DNA from: Streptomyces sp. CA-210063 | GTDB lineage: Bacteria > Actinomycetota > Actinomycetes > Streptomycetales > Streptomycetaceae | Direction of reading: 5' to 3' | Length of the DNA stretch: 64,000 nt | Assembly: GCF_024612015.1 (NCBI RefSeq) | Contig: NZ_CP102512.1 | Location: forward strand, 6,634,001-6,698,000 | Shown here: one piece after another, positions 34,840 through 43,249 of the stretch | How positions within the stretch are numbered: the stretch's first letter is position 1 | How the letters are laid out: the number at the start of each line of letters is the position of its first letter | Translations under genes and position numbers: made by a program | The notes under the pieces: generated by a model | The model's database searches: none | Seen by the model: the letters and a program-made list of their open reading frames with translations, nothing else | Told to the model about the DNA's origin: nothing

Positions 34840-35577
34840 ATGTCTCGAATCGACGGCCGCACGCCCGAACAGCTCCGCCCGATCACCATCGAACGCGGCT
34901 GGAGCAAGCACGCCGAGGGCTCCGTCCTCGTCTCCTTCGGCGACACGAAGGTCTTCTGCACCGCCTCCGTCACCGAAGGCGTCCCCCGCTGGCGCAAGGG
35001 CAGCGGCGAGGGCTGGGTCACCGCCGAGTACTCCATGCTCCCCCGCGCCACCAACACCCGCGGCGACCGCGAGTCCGTACGCGGCAGGATCGGCGGCCGC
35101 ACCCACGAGATCTCCCGCCTGATCGGCCGCTCCCTTCGCGCCGTCATCGACTACAAGGCGCTCGGCGAGAACACGATCGTGCTGGACTGCGACGTCCTGC
35201 AGGCCGACGGCGGCACGCGTACGGCCGCGATCACCGGCGCGTACGTGGCGCTGGCCGACGCAGTGTCCTGGGCCCAGGGCAAGAAGCTGATCAAGGCCGG
35301 CCGTCAGCCCCTGACGGGAACCGTCTCGGCGGTCTCCGTGGGCATCGTCGGCGGCGTCCCCCTCCTCGACCTCTGCTACGAGGAGGACGTGAAGGCCGAC
35401 ACCGACATGAACGTCGTCTGCACCGGCGACGGCCGTTTCGTCGAGGTCCAGGGCACCGCCGAGGCCGAGCCGTTCGCCCGCGAGGAACTCAACTCTCTCC
35501 TGGACCTGGCCGTTTCCGGCTGCACGGAGCTGGCGCTTCTGCAGCGCAAGGCGCTTGATACGGTCCTCGAAAGGTAA
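34840..35577 (+). CDS. rph: Ribonuclease PH
   Basis: A 245-residue phosphorolytic 3'-5' exoribonuclease that trims tRNA 3' ends. [20 protein letters not shown] is the standard N-terminus; [40 protein letters not shown] (phosphate-binding arginines) and [24 protein letters not shown] are hallmark blocks. Full length for the family. It is followed by a lipoprotein-like gene and rdgB, as in other actinobacteria where rph and rdgB are neighbours. Confidence 0.97.
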   Translation: MSRIDGRTPEQLRPITIERGWSKHAEGSVLVSFGDTKVFCTASVTEGVPRWRKGSGEGWVTAEYSMLPRATNTRGDRESVRGRIGGRTHEISRLIGRSLRAVIDYKALGENTIVLDCDVLQADGGTRTAAITGAYVALADAVSWAQGKKLIKAGRQPLTGTVSAVSVGIVGGVPLLDLCYEEDVKADTDMNVVCTGDGRFVEVQGTAEAEPFAREELNSLLDLAVSGCTELALLQRKALDTVLER

Positions 35578-35735
35578 AGGGAGCACCAAGAGCGACGGCC
35601 GACGATGGCAACCACGGCGGCCCCGCCCGCGTCCTTGCACATACGGGCGCACGGCACACCACCGTGCGCCCGGCCACACCGGCAAGTAGCCGTACCCGGG
35701 GCCGTCAGGCCTGCAACCAGTAGGAGGACCGTTCC

Positions 35736-36134
35736 ATGGCCGCGAGCCGCCGACGTCGTATGACCACCATCGCCGGAGCCATAGCTGCCGTCGCTCTCAC
35801 GGCCGGGCTCACCACCGGCTGCGACGCTGTGAGCAAGGCCCTGGACTGCGTCCAGACCGCCGAGGCCATCGCCCAGAGCGTGGGCGACCTCCAGCAGGCC
35901 GTCGAGAACGCGTCGAACGACCCGACGCAGCTGGAGGAGTCCCTCAACTCCATCGACGAGAACCTGAAGGAGATCGGCGACAAGACCGACAACGCCGACG
36001 TCAACAAGGCCGTCGACGACCTTCAGAAGGCCGTCACCGACACCCGCACCGCCGTGGAGAGCGGCGACGCGACCCCCGACATCAGCGGCATCACGGACGC
36101 GGCGGGCGAACTGACGAAGGTCTGCACGTCCTGA
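35736..36134 (+). CDS. Probable lipoprotein, helical, unknown function
   Basis: A 132-residue exported protein. Arg-rich N-region (SRRRRMTTIAG), hydrophobic core, and a Cys after AGLTTG suggest a lipoprotein signal with Cys29 region as the lipid site, although Thr at -3 is not ideal. The mature part is acidic and heptad-rich (LQQAVENASNDPTQLEESL), predicted coiled coil or helical bundle, with a second Cys pair. Inserted between rph and rdgB. GGAGGA lies 9 bases upstream of ATG 35736. No family name recognised. Confidence 0.75.
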   Translation: MAASRRRRMTTIAGAIAAVALTAGLTTGCDAVSKALDCVQTAEAIAQSVGDLQQAVENASNDPTQLEESLNSIDENLKEIGDKTDNADVNKAVDDLQKAVTDTRTAVESGDATPDISGITDAAGELTKVCTS

Positions 36135-36195
36135 CGACGAGCCGCGCTGCACAACCCCTGCGAACCGGGCGGCGGGGATCGCGATACTGGAGGGC

Positions 36196-36798
36196 ATGAC
36201 CCGCCTGATCCTCGCCACCCGCAACGCCGGCAAGCTCACCGAGCTGAAGGCCATCCTCGCCGACGCAGGTTTGTCCTACGACCTCGTCGGCGCGGACGCC
36301 TACCCCGAGATCCCCGACGTCAAGGAAACCGGCGTCACCTTCGCCGAGAACGCCCTGCTCAAGGCCCACGCCTTGGCCCAGGCGACCGGCCACCCCGCCA
36401 TCGCCGACGACTCCGGCCTCTGCGTCGACGTCCTCAACGGCGCCCCCGGCATCTTCTCCGCCCGCTGGGCAGGCCGCCACGGCGACGACAAGGCCAACCT
36501 GGAGTTGTTGTTGGCCCAGCTCGGCGACATCGCCGACGAACACCGGGGCGCCCACTTCACCTGCGCGGCGGCCCTGGCCCTGCCGGACGGCACGGAACGG
36601 GTCGTCGAGGGGCAGCTGAGGGGCGTACTGAGGCATGTGCCGACGGGCACGAACGGCTTCGGCTACGACCCCATCCTCCAGCCGGAGGGGGACTCGCGGA
36701 CCTGCGCCGAGCTGACTGCTGAGGAGAAGAACGCGATCAGCCACCGGGGGAAGGCGTTCCGGGGGCTGGTGCCGGTGCTCCGGGAGCTGTTGGGCTGA
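36196..36798 (+). CDS. rdgB: Non-canonical purine NTP pyrophosphatase (RdgB/HAM1)
   Basis: A 200-residue house-cleaning enzyme hydrolysing dITP, XTP and ITP to monophosphates. LILATRNAGKLTELK (substrate loop), the GVTFAENALLKA segment, ADDSGLCVDVLNGAPGIFSARWAG (catalytic Asp), GFGYDPILQPEG and SHRGKAF are all present. Complete length. Follows rph, as in Rv1340-Rv1341. Confidence 0.97.
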   Translation: MTRLILATRNAGKLTELKAILADAGLSYDLVGADAYPEIPDVKETGVTFAENALLKAHALAQATGHPAIADDSGLCVDVLNGAPGIFSARWAGRHGDDKANLELLLAQLGDIADEHRGAHFTCAAALALPDGTERVVEGQLRGVLRHVPTGTNGFGYDPILQPEGDSRTCAELTAEEKNAISHRGKAFRGLVPVLRELLG

Positions 36799-36810
36799 GG
36801 TGACGCAAGA

Positions 36811-36846
36811 ACGGCCTGCGAGTCGAATCTTCGATTCGCAGGCCGT
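36811..36846 (+). terminator. Terminator between rdgB and tRNA-Leu
   Basis: A 17-base stem (36811-36827 with 36830-36846, one G-U pair) with a very short loop, so the top pairs will open. Followed by CTGTGTG. It stands between convergent rdgB and the tRNA gene. Confidence 0.65.
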
Positions 36847-36851
36847 CTGTG

Positions 36852-36935
36852 TGCGGCGGAAGGGATTCGAACCCTCAAGCCCTATCACGGGCCACAGATC
36901 CTAAGTCTGCTGCGTCGCCGTTGCGCCACCGCCGC
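36852..36935 (-). tRNA. tRNA-Leu (anticodon UAG)
   Basis: 84 bases on the minus strand. Acceptor stem GCGGCGG pairs with CCGCCGC, discriminator A; anticodon stem-loop CAGA-CTTAGGA-TCTG gives anticodon TAG, reading CUA/CUG-type leucine codons; a long variable arm (GGCCCGTGATAGGGCTT) as expected for class II tRNA; T arm GAGGGTTCGAATCCCTT. The 3' CCA is not encoded. Confidence 0.95.
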
Positions 36936-37609
36936 TAGCCGCCTGTCATCGTACCGGGAGTTGTGTGCTGCCTTCTGCCTCCCCTGCACCAGGTGTCGGT
37001 GACCGCGTGGCAGTTGGGGCACAGCAGCCGCAGATTCTCGCGCCGGTCGTCGCTCCAGTCGCCGTTGATGTGATCGACCTCCAGCGTCATGGGCTTGCCG
37101 AGCCACTCGGGTCCGATTCCGCAACGGGCGCACTCCTCGGGCACGTCGACTTCGAGAAGTGCACGGCGTAAGCGCGTAGTCGCCGTCCGGTGGGTGCCGC
37201 TGTGCTGCACGAGCACTTCCTCGGCGCGCCTGGCGTTCGCGGCCGGTTTGCCCCGCCGATGGGCCTGCCCGAGAAAGTGCGAGGTAGAGATCTTGTGCTC
37301 GGCGATCCATGTACGTAGTTGGGTGCGTTGCGAACCGTTGCCCGGACGGCCCAGGCGGCGCAGTACTTCTGCGAGAGAGGACGAATCGGCAACTGCCGCC
37401 CGCAGTTCGCTCTCCGTGGGGCGAGGGCGCCTGCCGCAGGGGCGGAAATGCGAGATGTCGATGTCGAAGTGAGCGAACCGTCTCGCGAGGTAGCCGCGGA
37501 GATGCCCGTACGGTTGGGTGCCGAAGAACGCGATCACCTCGTCGATGTCGCCGCACCTCTCGGCGGCCTCGGACAACCGCTCCCGTGTGTACTGCGTGCC
37601 GCTGGTCAT
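36935..37609 (-). CDS. HNH endonuclease family protein, full length
   Basis: A 224-residue protein. The N-terminal half is helical with two repeats of a DNA-binding-like pattern (ERLSEAAERCGDIDEVIAFFG; RAAVADSSSLAEVLRRLGR), the C-terminal half an HNH nuclease with CARCG, LEVDHINGDWSDDRRENLRLLCPNCH. This architecture is widespread in Streptomyces and phages; its cell role is not known. ATG 37609 overlaps the stop of the next HNH gene (ATGA). The stop codon touches the first base of tRNA-Leu. Confidence 0.88.
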   Translation of the reverse strand: MTSGTQYTRERLSEAAERCGDIDEVIAFFGTQPYGHLRGYLARRFAHFDIDISHFRPCGRRPRPTESELRAAVADSSSLAEVLRRLGRPGNGSQRTQLRTWIAEHKISTSHFLGQAHRRGKPAANARRAEEVLVQHSGTHRTATTRLRRALLEVDVPEECARCGIGPEWLGKPMTLEVDHINGDWSDDRRENLRLLCPNCHAVTDTWCRGGRRQHTTPGTMTGG

Positions 37610-38043
37610 GAGGCTCGACCCCTGGTGTGTCGTTTGCCGCGTCCCCGGTAACTGTCGGTCGTTGAGTGGCAGTTGGGGCACAGCAGTCTCACGTTCTCGA
37701 TCCGGTTGTTGCGCCAGTCGCCGTCGATGTGGTCGACCTCAAGAGGGAGCGGTTTTCCGAGCCACACCGGCTCGATTCCGCACAGAGCGCAGCGCTCCTC
37801 CAGGCCCTGCTCACGCATCGCCCGCTTGAGGCGGCTGCTCGGTACACGCCTGACATGTGCCGAGGTGTTTTCGACGAGGATCTCTTCGGCCGTACGGCGG
37901 CGTTGGTTGTACCGTTGCCGCTCCGTTCGCACCACCGGCGTGAAGTGCGAGGTGTCCAGGCCGTACGCCTTGATGCGCCGGGAGATGTTCGTGTGGTGGC
38001 CGCCGACCGGGTCGAGCCCTCGGTTCCCCTCCGTCCCGGCCAC
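37606..38043 (-). CDS. HNH endonuclease family protein, N-terminally short
   Basis: A 145-residue paralogue of the downstream gene. It keeps the second DNA-binding-like segment (RRIKAYGLDTSHFTP) and a complete HNH (CALCG, LEVDHIDGDWRNNRIENVRLLCPNCH) but lacks the first 60-80 residues. Either it starts at GTG 38043 (GAGG upstream), or it is a decayed copy whose 5' part was lost in the 38044-38100 interval. Overlap with the next gene suggests coexpression. Confidence 0.75.
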   Translation of the reverse strand: MAGTEGNRGLDPVGGHHTNISRRIKAYGLDTSHFTPVVRTERQRYNQRRRTAEEILVENTSAHVRRVPSSRLKRAMREQGLEERCALCGIEPVWLGKPLPLEVDHIDGDWRNNRIENVRLLCPNCHSTTDSYRGRGKRHTRGRAS

Positions 38044-38104
38044 CTGTTCGTGACCTCGTACGGAGTAACGAACCGTTTATCGGACGGTCACGTCCGGGAT
38101 GTGG

Positions 38105-38140
38105 AACGGCCCGTACCGGATCGTTCCGGTACGGGCCGTT
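38105..38140. terminator. Perfect 16-bp hairpin between bcp and HNH gene
   Basis: Arms 38105-38120 and 38125-38140 with loop TCGT. It stands immediately after the leftward bcp stop (38158) and before the leftward HNH gene, so it should terminate bcp. Confidence 0.85.
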
Positions 38141-38157
38141 GGGGGCTACCGCGGAGC

Positions 38158-38625
38158 TCAGATGCCCAGGTCCTTGATGATCTTCGCCACGTGGCCCGTC
38201 GCCCGGACGTTGTACAGCGCCCGTTCGACCTTGCCCTCCTCGTCCACGACGATCGTGGAGCGGATGACGCCCATGTAGGTCTTGCCGTAGTTCTTCTTCT
38301 CGCCGAAGGCGCCGTACGCGTCGAGGGCGGTCTTGTCGGGGTCGCCGAGAAGGGTGACCTTCAACGACTCCTTCTCGCGGAACTTGGCGAGTTTCTCGGG
38401 CTTGTCGGGGGAGATGCCGAGGACGTCGTACCCGGCGTCCGCGAGGAGCTCCAGGTTGTCGGTGAAGTCGCAGGCCTGCTTGGTGCAGCCGGGGGTCAGG
38501 GCGGCCGGGTAGAAGTAGACGATGACCTTGCGGCCCTTGTGGTCGGACAGGGACACCTCGTTGCCGTCGGCGTCCGGGAGGGTGAAGGCGGGGGCCACGT
38601 CCCCGGGCTGGAGTCGCTCGCTCAT
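38158..38625 (-). CDS. bcp: Thioredoxin-dependent peroxiredoxin (Bcp/PrxQ)
   Basis: A 155-residue peroxiredoxin reducing hydroperoxides with thioredoxin. The peroxidatic motif is FYPAALTPGCTKQACDF (Cys with resolving Cys five residues on, as in 2-Cys PrxQ); GDVAPAFTLPDADGNEVSLSD is the N-terminal strand region. Start ATG 38625 (MSERLQPGD). Divergent from the DUF3618 gene with a 97-base shared promoter region. Confidence 0.95.
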   Translation of the reverse strand: MSERLQPGDVAPAFTLPDADGNEVSLSDHKGRKVIVYFYPAALTPGCTKQACDFTDNLELLADAGYDVLGISPDKPEKLAKFREKESLKVTLLGDPDKTALDAYGAFGEKKNYGKTYMGVIRSTIVVDEEGKVERALYNVRATGHVAKIIKDLGI

Positions 38626-38722
38626 CGTTCCAGCGTAATGGCGGGCCCTGGCGGTACGGCGCCGGGTGGAGCTGACAGACTGTCCGCAAACAAGAGATTT
38701 CACCGACAACGGAGGCAGCGCG

Positions 38723-39061
38723 GTGGCGGAGACCTCGGACACCAGAAGCCCGGCCGAGATCGAGGCGGACATCAAGCGCCGCCGCGACACCCTCGCCGAA
38801 ACCCTCGACGAGATCGGCGTCCGCGTCCACCCGAAGACCATCGTGGGCGACGCCAGGGCCAAGGTGGTCTCCAACATCGACCACACCCTCGGCAAGGCCT
38901 ACGTCTCGGTCAATCGTGTGGTCAGTGACGTCAGGGGCCAGTTCGTCGACGAGGACGGGGCGCCCAGGGTCGAGCGCATCGTGCCCGTCGCTCTCGTGGT
39001 CGTGGGTGTCGTGGGCGTCGTGGGGTTCCTCGCCCTCGGGACCCGGCGTCGTAGGGCCTGA
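38723..39061 (+). CDS. DUF3618 family membrane protein
   Basis: A 112-residue protein. RSPAEIEADIKRRRDTLAETLDEI is the DUF3618 signature, followed by an amphipathic middle and one C-terminal membrane helix (IVPVALVVVGVVGVVGFLAL) with an Arg-rich end. The family often accompanies other stress or phage-shock-like membrane proteins; function unknown. GTG 38723 has GGAGG 8 bases upstream. The GroES-like gene starts 51 bases later. Confidence 0.88.
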   Translation: MAETSDTRSPAEIEADIKRRRDTLAETLDEIGVRVHPKTIVGDARAKVVSNIDHTLGKAYVSVNRVVSDVRGQFVDEDGAPRVERIVPVALVVVGVVGVVGFLALGTRRRRA

Positions 39062-39112
39062 CGGAGACAGGTCCTGACGGAGACAGGTAGGGAAGGCAGG
39101 TAGGTTCGGGGC

Positions 39113-39454
39113 GTGAGCGAGAAGACCCAGCACGACAAGTTGCCCATCCGGATGCTGCACGACCGTGTGCTCGTGCGGCAGGACACCGCCGAGGGCGAGC
39201 GGCGGTCCGGCGGCGGCATCCTGATCCCCGCGACGGCGGCCGTCGGTCGGCGTCTCGCCTGGGCCGAGGTCGTCGCGGTCGGCCAGAACGTCCGGACCGT
39301 CGAGGTCGGCGACCGCGTCCTCTACGACCCCGAGGACCGCGCCGAGGTCGAGGTCCGTGGTGTCGCGTACGTCCTGATGCGCGAGCGCGACCTGCACGCC
39401 GTGGCCGCGGACCGCTTCGAGGGGGCGGAGGACTCCACGGGCCTGTATCTCTGA
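39113..39454 (+). CDS. GroES-like chaperonin family protein
   Basis: A 113-residue GroES-fold protein. LPIRMLHDRVLVRQDTAEGERRSGGGILIP resembles the GroES N-terminal strand and mobile-loop region, and VGDRVLYDPEDRAEVEVRGVAYVLMRERDLHAVA the C-terminal strands. The mobile-loop GroEL-binding tripeptide appears as ILI. It is likely a paralogue of the principal GroES, with extra C-terminal residues. GTG 39113. A strong terminator follows. Confidence 0.87.
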   Translation: MSEKTQHDKLPIRMLHDRVLVRQDTAEGERRSGGGILIPATAAVGRRLAWAEVVAVGQNVRTVEVGDRVLYDPEDRAEVEVRGVAYVLMRERDLHAVAADRFEGAEDSTGLYL

Positions 39455-39464
39455 TTTCAGACAT

Positions 39465-39500
39465 AGAAGGGGCTGGTGACAATCGTCACCAGCCCCTTCT
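39465..39500. terminator. Strong bidirectional terminator
   Basis: Perfect 16-base stem (39465-39480 and 39485-39500) with loop AATC, followed by GTCGTT. It separates the convergent GroES-like and PBP genes. Confidence 0.9.
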
Positions 39501-39533
39501 GTCGTTCGATCAAGCCGTCAAGCCGTCAAGGCG

Positions 39534-42500
39534 CTATGGGAACGTCCCCTCCGTCGTCCCGCCCCCTGTCGGCGCTCCGCCGTCCGTCGTTCCGCCGTCG
39601 GTGGTGGTGCCTCCGCCGCCGTCCGTCGTTCCGCCGTCGGTGGTGGTGCCTCCGCCGCCGTCCGTCGTGCCTCCGTCGGTGGTGGTGCCTCCGCCCGTCG
39701 ACGTCGTACCGCCGTCCGTCGTTGTGCCTCCGGTCGTCGTGGTGCCACCGTCCGTGGTGGGGGTGCCGCCGGTGGTCGTGCCGCCGTCGGTGCCGTCGTC
39801 CGGCCGGCCGGTCTCCTCCTCGCCCGTGGCGCCGCCGTCCTGCTCCTCGCCGGTGGCGCCGGGCTCGTCGGCGGGGGTGCTGGGCGGGGTGATGACGACG
39901 TCGGCGCCGATCTGGAGGTCGAGGTCGAAGTCCTTGACCTTCTTGCCCTTCAGGGCGGCCTTGGTGAACTGCGCCCAGATCTCCGTGGGCGCCCCACCAC
40001 CGTTGATACGGGGCAGACCCATCGCGCCGTACAGCGACTTGTGGGCGCCCGTCTTGGGGTCCTGGGCCATGACGGAGACGACGGTGGCGAGGTCGGGGGT
40101 GTAGCCCGCGAACCAGGCGGCCTGGTCCTCCTCGGCGGTACCGGTCTTGCCGGCGACCGGGTGGCCGGAGGCCTGCGCGGCGGTGGCGGTGCCGCTCTCG
40201 ACGACGCTCTGCAGGACGGCGGTCGTGGTGTCGGCGGCCTTGCGGCTGACGGCCTGCGTGGACTCCGTGGAGGGCAGCTTGACCGCCTCGCCGTCCTTGG
40301 AGATCTTCTCGACCATCGTGTACGTGCCGTGCTTGCCGTGGTTGGCGAGCGTGGCGTACGCCTCGGTCATGTCGAGGACGCTCGCGGTGGCGGTGCCCAG
40401 CGCGATGGACGGGTACGGGTTCATGTCCGGGGTGTCCTTGGGGAGCCCGAGGTCGATCGCGGTCTTCTCGACCTTCTCGGGGCCGACGTCCACGGCCATC
40501 TGCGCGTACACCGAGTTCACGGAGCTCTGGGTGGCCTGGCGGACGGTGATGTTGCCGTAGTTGACGTAGTCCTCGTTCTCGGGGGCGTACGTCTCGCCGG
40601 GCCAGCCCACCACGGGGCGCTTGTTGGTGCCGTCGTAGACGGTGTTCGGGGTGATCGCCTGGCCGCTCTGGTTGTTGGAGGCGTTCTCCACGGCGGAGGT
40701 GAACACGAACGGCTTGAAGGTGGAGCCGACCTGGAAGTCGCGGCGGGTCGCGTTGTTCACGTACTGCTTGGTGTAGTCGATGCCGCCGTACATCGCGATG
40801 ACCTTGCCGGTCTTCGGGTCGATGGAGACACCGCCGGCGCGGACGTAGTTGTCGACCTTGCGGTTCTTCTTGTCGAGTTCGTCCATCAGCTGGTCGTCGA
40901 CGGCCTTGATGAAGGCGTTCTGCATCTTGGGCTGGATGGTGGTGGTGATGCGGTAGCCACCGCCGTTCTCCAGCGCCTCCTCATCGATGATCTTGTTGTT
41001 GATGAGGTACGACTTGACGGCCTCGACGAGGTAGCCGCGCTGGCCGGAGAAGGCGCTGGACGTGGTGGCCTGCTTCGGCATCGGGAACTTCATGCCGGTG
41101 CGCTCGGACTCCTTGAGCCAGCCCTCCTTGACCATGCCGTCGAGGACGTAGTTCCAGCGGGCGACGGCCGCGTCCTTGTTCTCGGGGTGGGCGACGACGT
41201 CGTACATGCTGGGCGCGTTGACGAGCGCGGCGAGGTAGGCGCCCTGCTCGGCGGTGAGTTCGTCGGCGTCGACGCCGTAGTAGGCCTGGGCGGCGGCCTG
41301 GATGCCGTAGGCGTTGCGGCCGAAGAAGCTGGTGTTGAGGTAGCCCTCCAGGATCTCGTCCTTGGTCACCTCGCGGTCCAGCTTGATCGCGATGAAGAAC
41401 TCCTTCACCTTGCGGGTGACGGTCTGGTCCTGGGCCAGGTAGTAGTTCTTCACATACTGCTGGGTGATCGTCGAGCCGGACTGCTTGCCCTTGCCGGTGG
41501 CCGTGTTCCAGGCCGCGCGGATCATGGCCTTGGCGTCGATGGCCGGCTCGGAGTAGAAGTCGCGGTCCTCGGCGGCCAGTACGGCGTGCTGGGCGTCCTT
41601 GGAGACCTTCGACAGCGGGACGTTCTCGCGGTTGACCTCGCCGTCGCGGGCGATCTGGGTGCCGTCCGCGTACAGGAAGACGTTGCTCTGCTTGGTCGCG
41701 GCGTCCTGCGGCTTGGGGATGTGGACCATGTTGTAGCCGAGGACGAAGGCGCCGATGATCAGCATGAGCCCGACGACGAAGGCGCTGAGCACGAAGCGCC
41801 AGGTGGGGATCAGCCGCCTGAACCCGGTGCGCTTGGGCCGCTTGGGCTTCTTCGCCTTGCCGCCCGTGCCGGCGGGGTCGGGCGTGATGTCGGGTACGGC
41901 GGCGGGTGCGGTGGCCTTCCCGGCGGGGATGACGCCCAGGGCCTGGGTGGGTGTGTCCGGCGCCGGCCGGGCCGGCGTGATGCCCAGGGTGGTGGTGGGG
42001 GTGTCGTCACCGGCCGCGCCGGATGCCGCGGCGGGCGTCCGGGGGGCCTTGCCGTCATGGGCCCCGGCGGGCCGGCCGTCACGTCCGCCGGGGGGCCTGG
42101 CGTCACGGGTCGCGGCGGGGGTGCCCTCACGTCCGGGGACGGGCCTGGTGTCACGGGGGCCGGCGGGGTTGCCGCCAAGTGCGCCGGCGGCCCTGGCGGC
42201 CCTCGCGGCCCTGGCAGCCCTGGCGTCCGGGACCCCGGCGGGGTTGCCGTCGCGTCCGGCGACGGGCCTGGCGTCACGGGATCCGCCGGAGGCACCGTCA
42301 CGCGCGCCGGCAGGCTTGGCGTCACGCGCGTCGGCAGGCTTGGCGTCGTGGGCGTCGGCGGACCGGCCGTCGCCGGCCCCGCCTGGCTTGCCGTCAGAGG
42401 TCGGTGTCGGCTTGGCCTCAGACCTCGGGGCGGATCCCGCGCCGGGCGTCCCTCCGGGGGTCGAGCCGGGCTTCCCGCCCGACGCCGCACCGGACTGCCT

Positions 42501-42962
42501 GCCGGGCACAGCACCGGACTGGCCACCGGCCACCGCACCGGACGGCCCGCCAGGCACCGTGCTGGGCTTACCGCCAGGCGCTGCGCCGGGCTTCCCGCCT
42601 GGCATCGCGCCGGGCGTGGGGTCGGGCCTTCCGCCGGGCGTCGTACTGGGCTTCCTGCCGGATGCCGCTTCGGGCTTCCCGCCGGATGTCGCGTCGGGCT
42701 TGCCGCCGGGCGTGGGGTCGGGCCTTCCGCCGGGCGTGGTACCGGGCTTCCCGCCGGGCGTCGTGCTGGGCTTCCTGCCGGATGCCGCTTCGGGCTTCCC
42801 GCCGGATGCCGCGTCGGGCCCCCCACCGGGCACCGCGCCCGCCGTACCGTCGGTCTTTCCCTTGGCGGCGTTGTCGGCGGACTCGGGAGTCGCGCCCGGA
42901 GCGCGGGGCTCCGGTTCTCTTGGTGCCCAGCCCGGGCCGTTCCGCTGCGGCTCGTCGCTCAT
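39534..42962 (-). CDS. Class A penicillin-binding protein with very long repetitive tails
   Basis: A 1142-residue bifunctional peptidoglycan synthase. Residues 1-380 are low-complexity Gly/Lys/Pro repeats (GGKPGATPGGKP, then PPGGRDGRPAG-like), cytoplasmic; one membrane helix near residue 390 (FVLSAFVVGLMLIIGAFVLG); glycosyltransferase GT51 domain with AAEDRDFYSEPAIDAKAMIRA and TITQQYVKNYYL; transpeptidase with GSTFKPF (catalytic Ser), SSVNSVYAQ (SxN) and AGKTGTAE (KTG). The last 100 residues are Thr/Gly/Asp repeats. Typical Streptomyces homologues are much shorter in the N-terminal tail. ATG 42962. The tails are encoded by in-frame minisatellites and are likely length-variable. Confidence 0.93.
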   Translation of the reverse strand: MSDEPQRNGPGWAPREPEPRAPGATPESADNAAKGKTDGTAGAVPGGGPDAASGGKPEAASGRKPSTTPGGKPGTTPGGRPDPTPGGKPDATSGGKPEAASGRKPSTTPGGRPDPTPGAMPGGKPGAAPGGKPSTVPGGPSGAVAGGQSGAVPGRQSGAASGGKPGSTPGGTPGAGSAPRSEAKPTPTSDGKPGGAGDGRSADAHDAKPADARDAKPAGARDGASGGSRDARPVAGRDGNPAGVPDARAARAARAARAAGALGGNPAGPRDTRPVPGREGTPAATRDARPPGGRDGRPAGAHDGKAPRTPAAASGAAGDDTPTTTLGITPARPAPDTPTQALGVIPAGKATAPAAVPDITPDPAGTGGKAKKPKRPKRTGFRRLIPTWRFVLSAFVVGLMLIIGAFVLGYNMVHIPKPQDAATKQSNVFLYADGTQIARDGEVNRENVPLSKVSKDAQHAVLAAEDRDFYSEPAIDAKAMIRAAWNTATGKGKQSGSTITQQYVKNYYLAQDQTVTRKVKEFFIAIKLDREVTKDEILEGYLNTSFFGRNAYGIQAAAQAYYGVDADELTAEQGAYLAALVNAPSMYDVVAHPENKDAAVARWNYVLDGMVKEGWLKESERTGMKFPMPKQATTSSAFSGQRGYLVEAVKSYLINNKIIDEEALENGGGYRITTTIQPKMQNAFIKAVDDQLMDELDKKNRKVDNYVRAGGVSIDPKTGKVIAMYGGIDYTKQYVNNATRRDFQVGSTFKPFVFTSAVENASNNQSGQAITPNTVYDGTNKRPVVGWPGETYAPENEDYVNYGNITVRQATQSSVNSVYAQMAVDVGPEKVEKTAIDLGLPKDTPDMNPYPSIALGTATASVLDMTEAYATLANHGKHGTYTMVEKISKDGEAVKLPSTESTQAVSRKAADTTTAVLQSVVESGTATAAQASGHPVAGKTGTAEEDQAAWFAGYTPDLATVVSVMAQDPKTGAHKSLYGAMGLPRINGGGAPTEIWAQFTKAALKGKKVKDFDLDLQIGADVVITPPSTPADEPGATGEEQDGGATGEEETGRPDDGTDGGTTTGGTPTTDGGTTTTGGTTTDGGTTSTGGGTTTDGGTTDGGGGTTTDGGTTDGGGGTTTDGGTTDGGAPTGGGTTEGTFP

Positions 42963-43249
42963 CGTGCTGCCGTGCTCCTGTTTTCGCGTCGTACGTTCAT
43001 TTCCGTACGGCCTCGTACGCTTTGCGCCCGCTCCGGGCCGGTTCTGCGCCCCTGAGTAAAGACTCTCGCACCGTTCGATCCGTTCCCGGATCCCGGCACG
43101 TGCCCCGTACGCCCCGCGAGCGCCACCGTCCGCCCCGTAAAACGTGTGGCAGCCCACTCCGGCCGCTGACTAGGCTTCTCCGCTTCGGCCCGAATCGGTC
43201 TCGGCCTCGGCATTGCGCCTAACTCTTCGCAGCGGATGGGGGTTTCCTC

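Noticed and set aside
37811..39397. 528-codon minus-strand ORF over bcp, DUF3618 and GroES genes
   Set aside because: Spans several well-supported genes on both strands; shadow of composition.
40041..43055. 1004-codon plus-strand ORF opposite the PBP gene
   Set aside because: Gly/Val/Leu-rich antisense shadow; the PBP on the other strand has all catalytic motifs.
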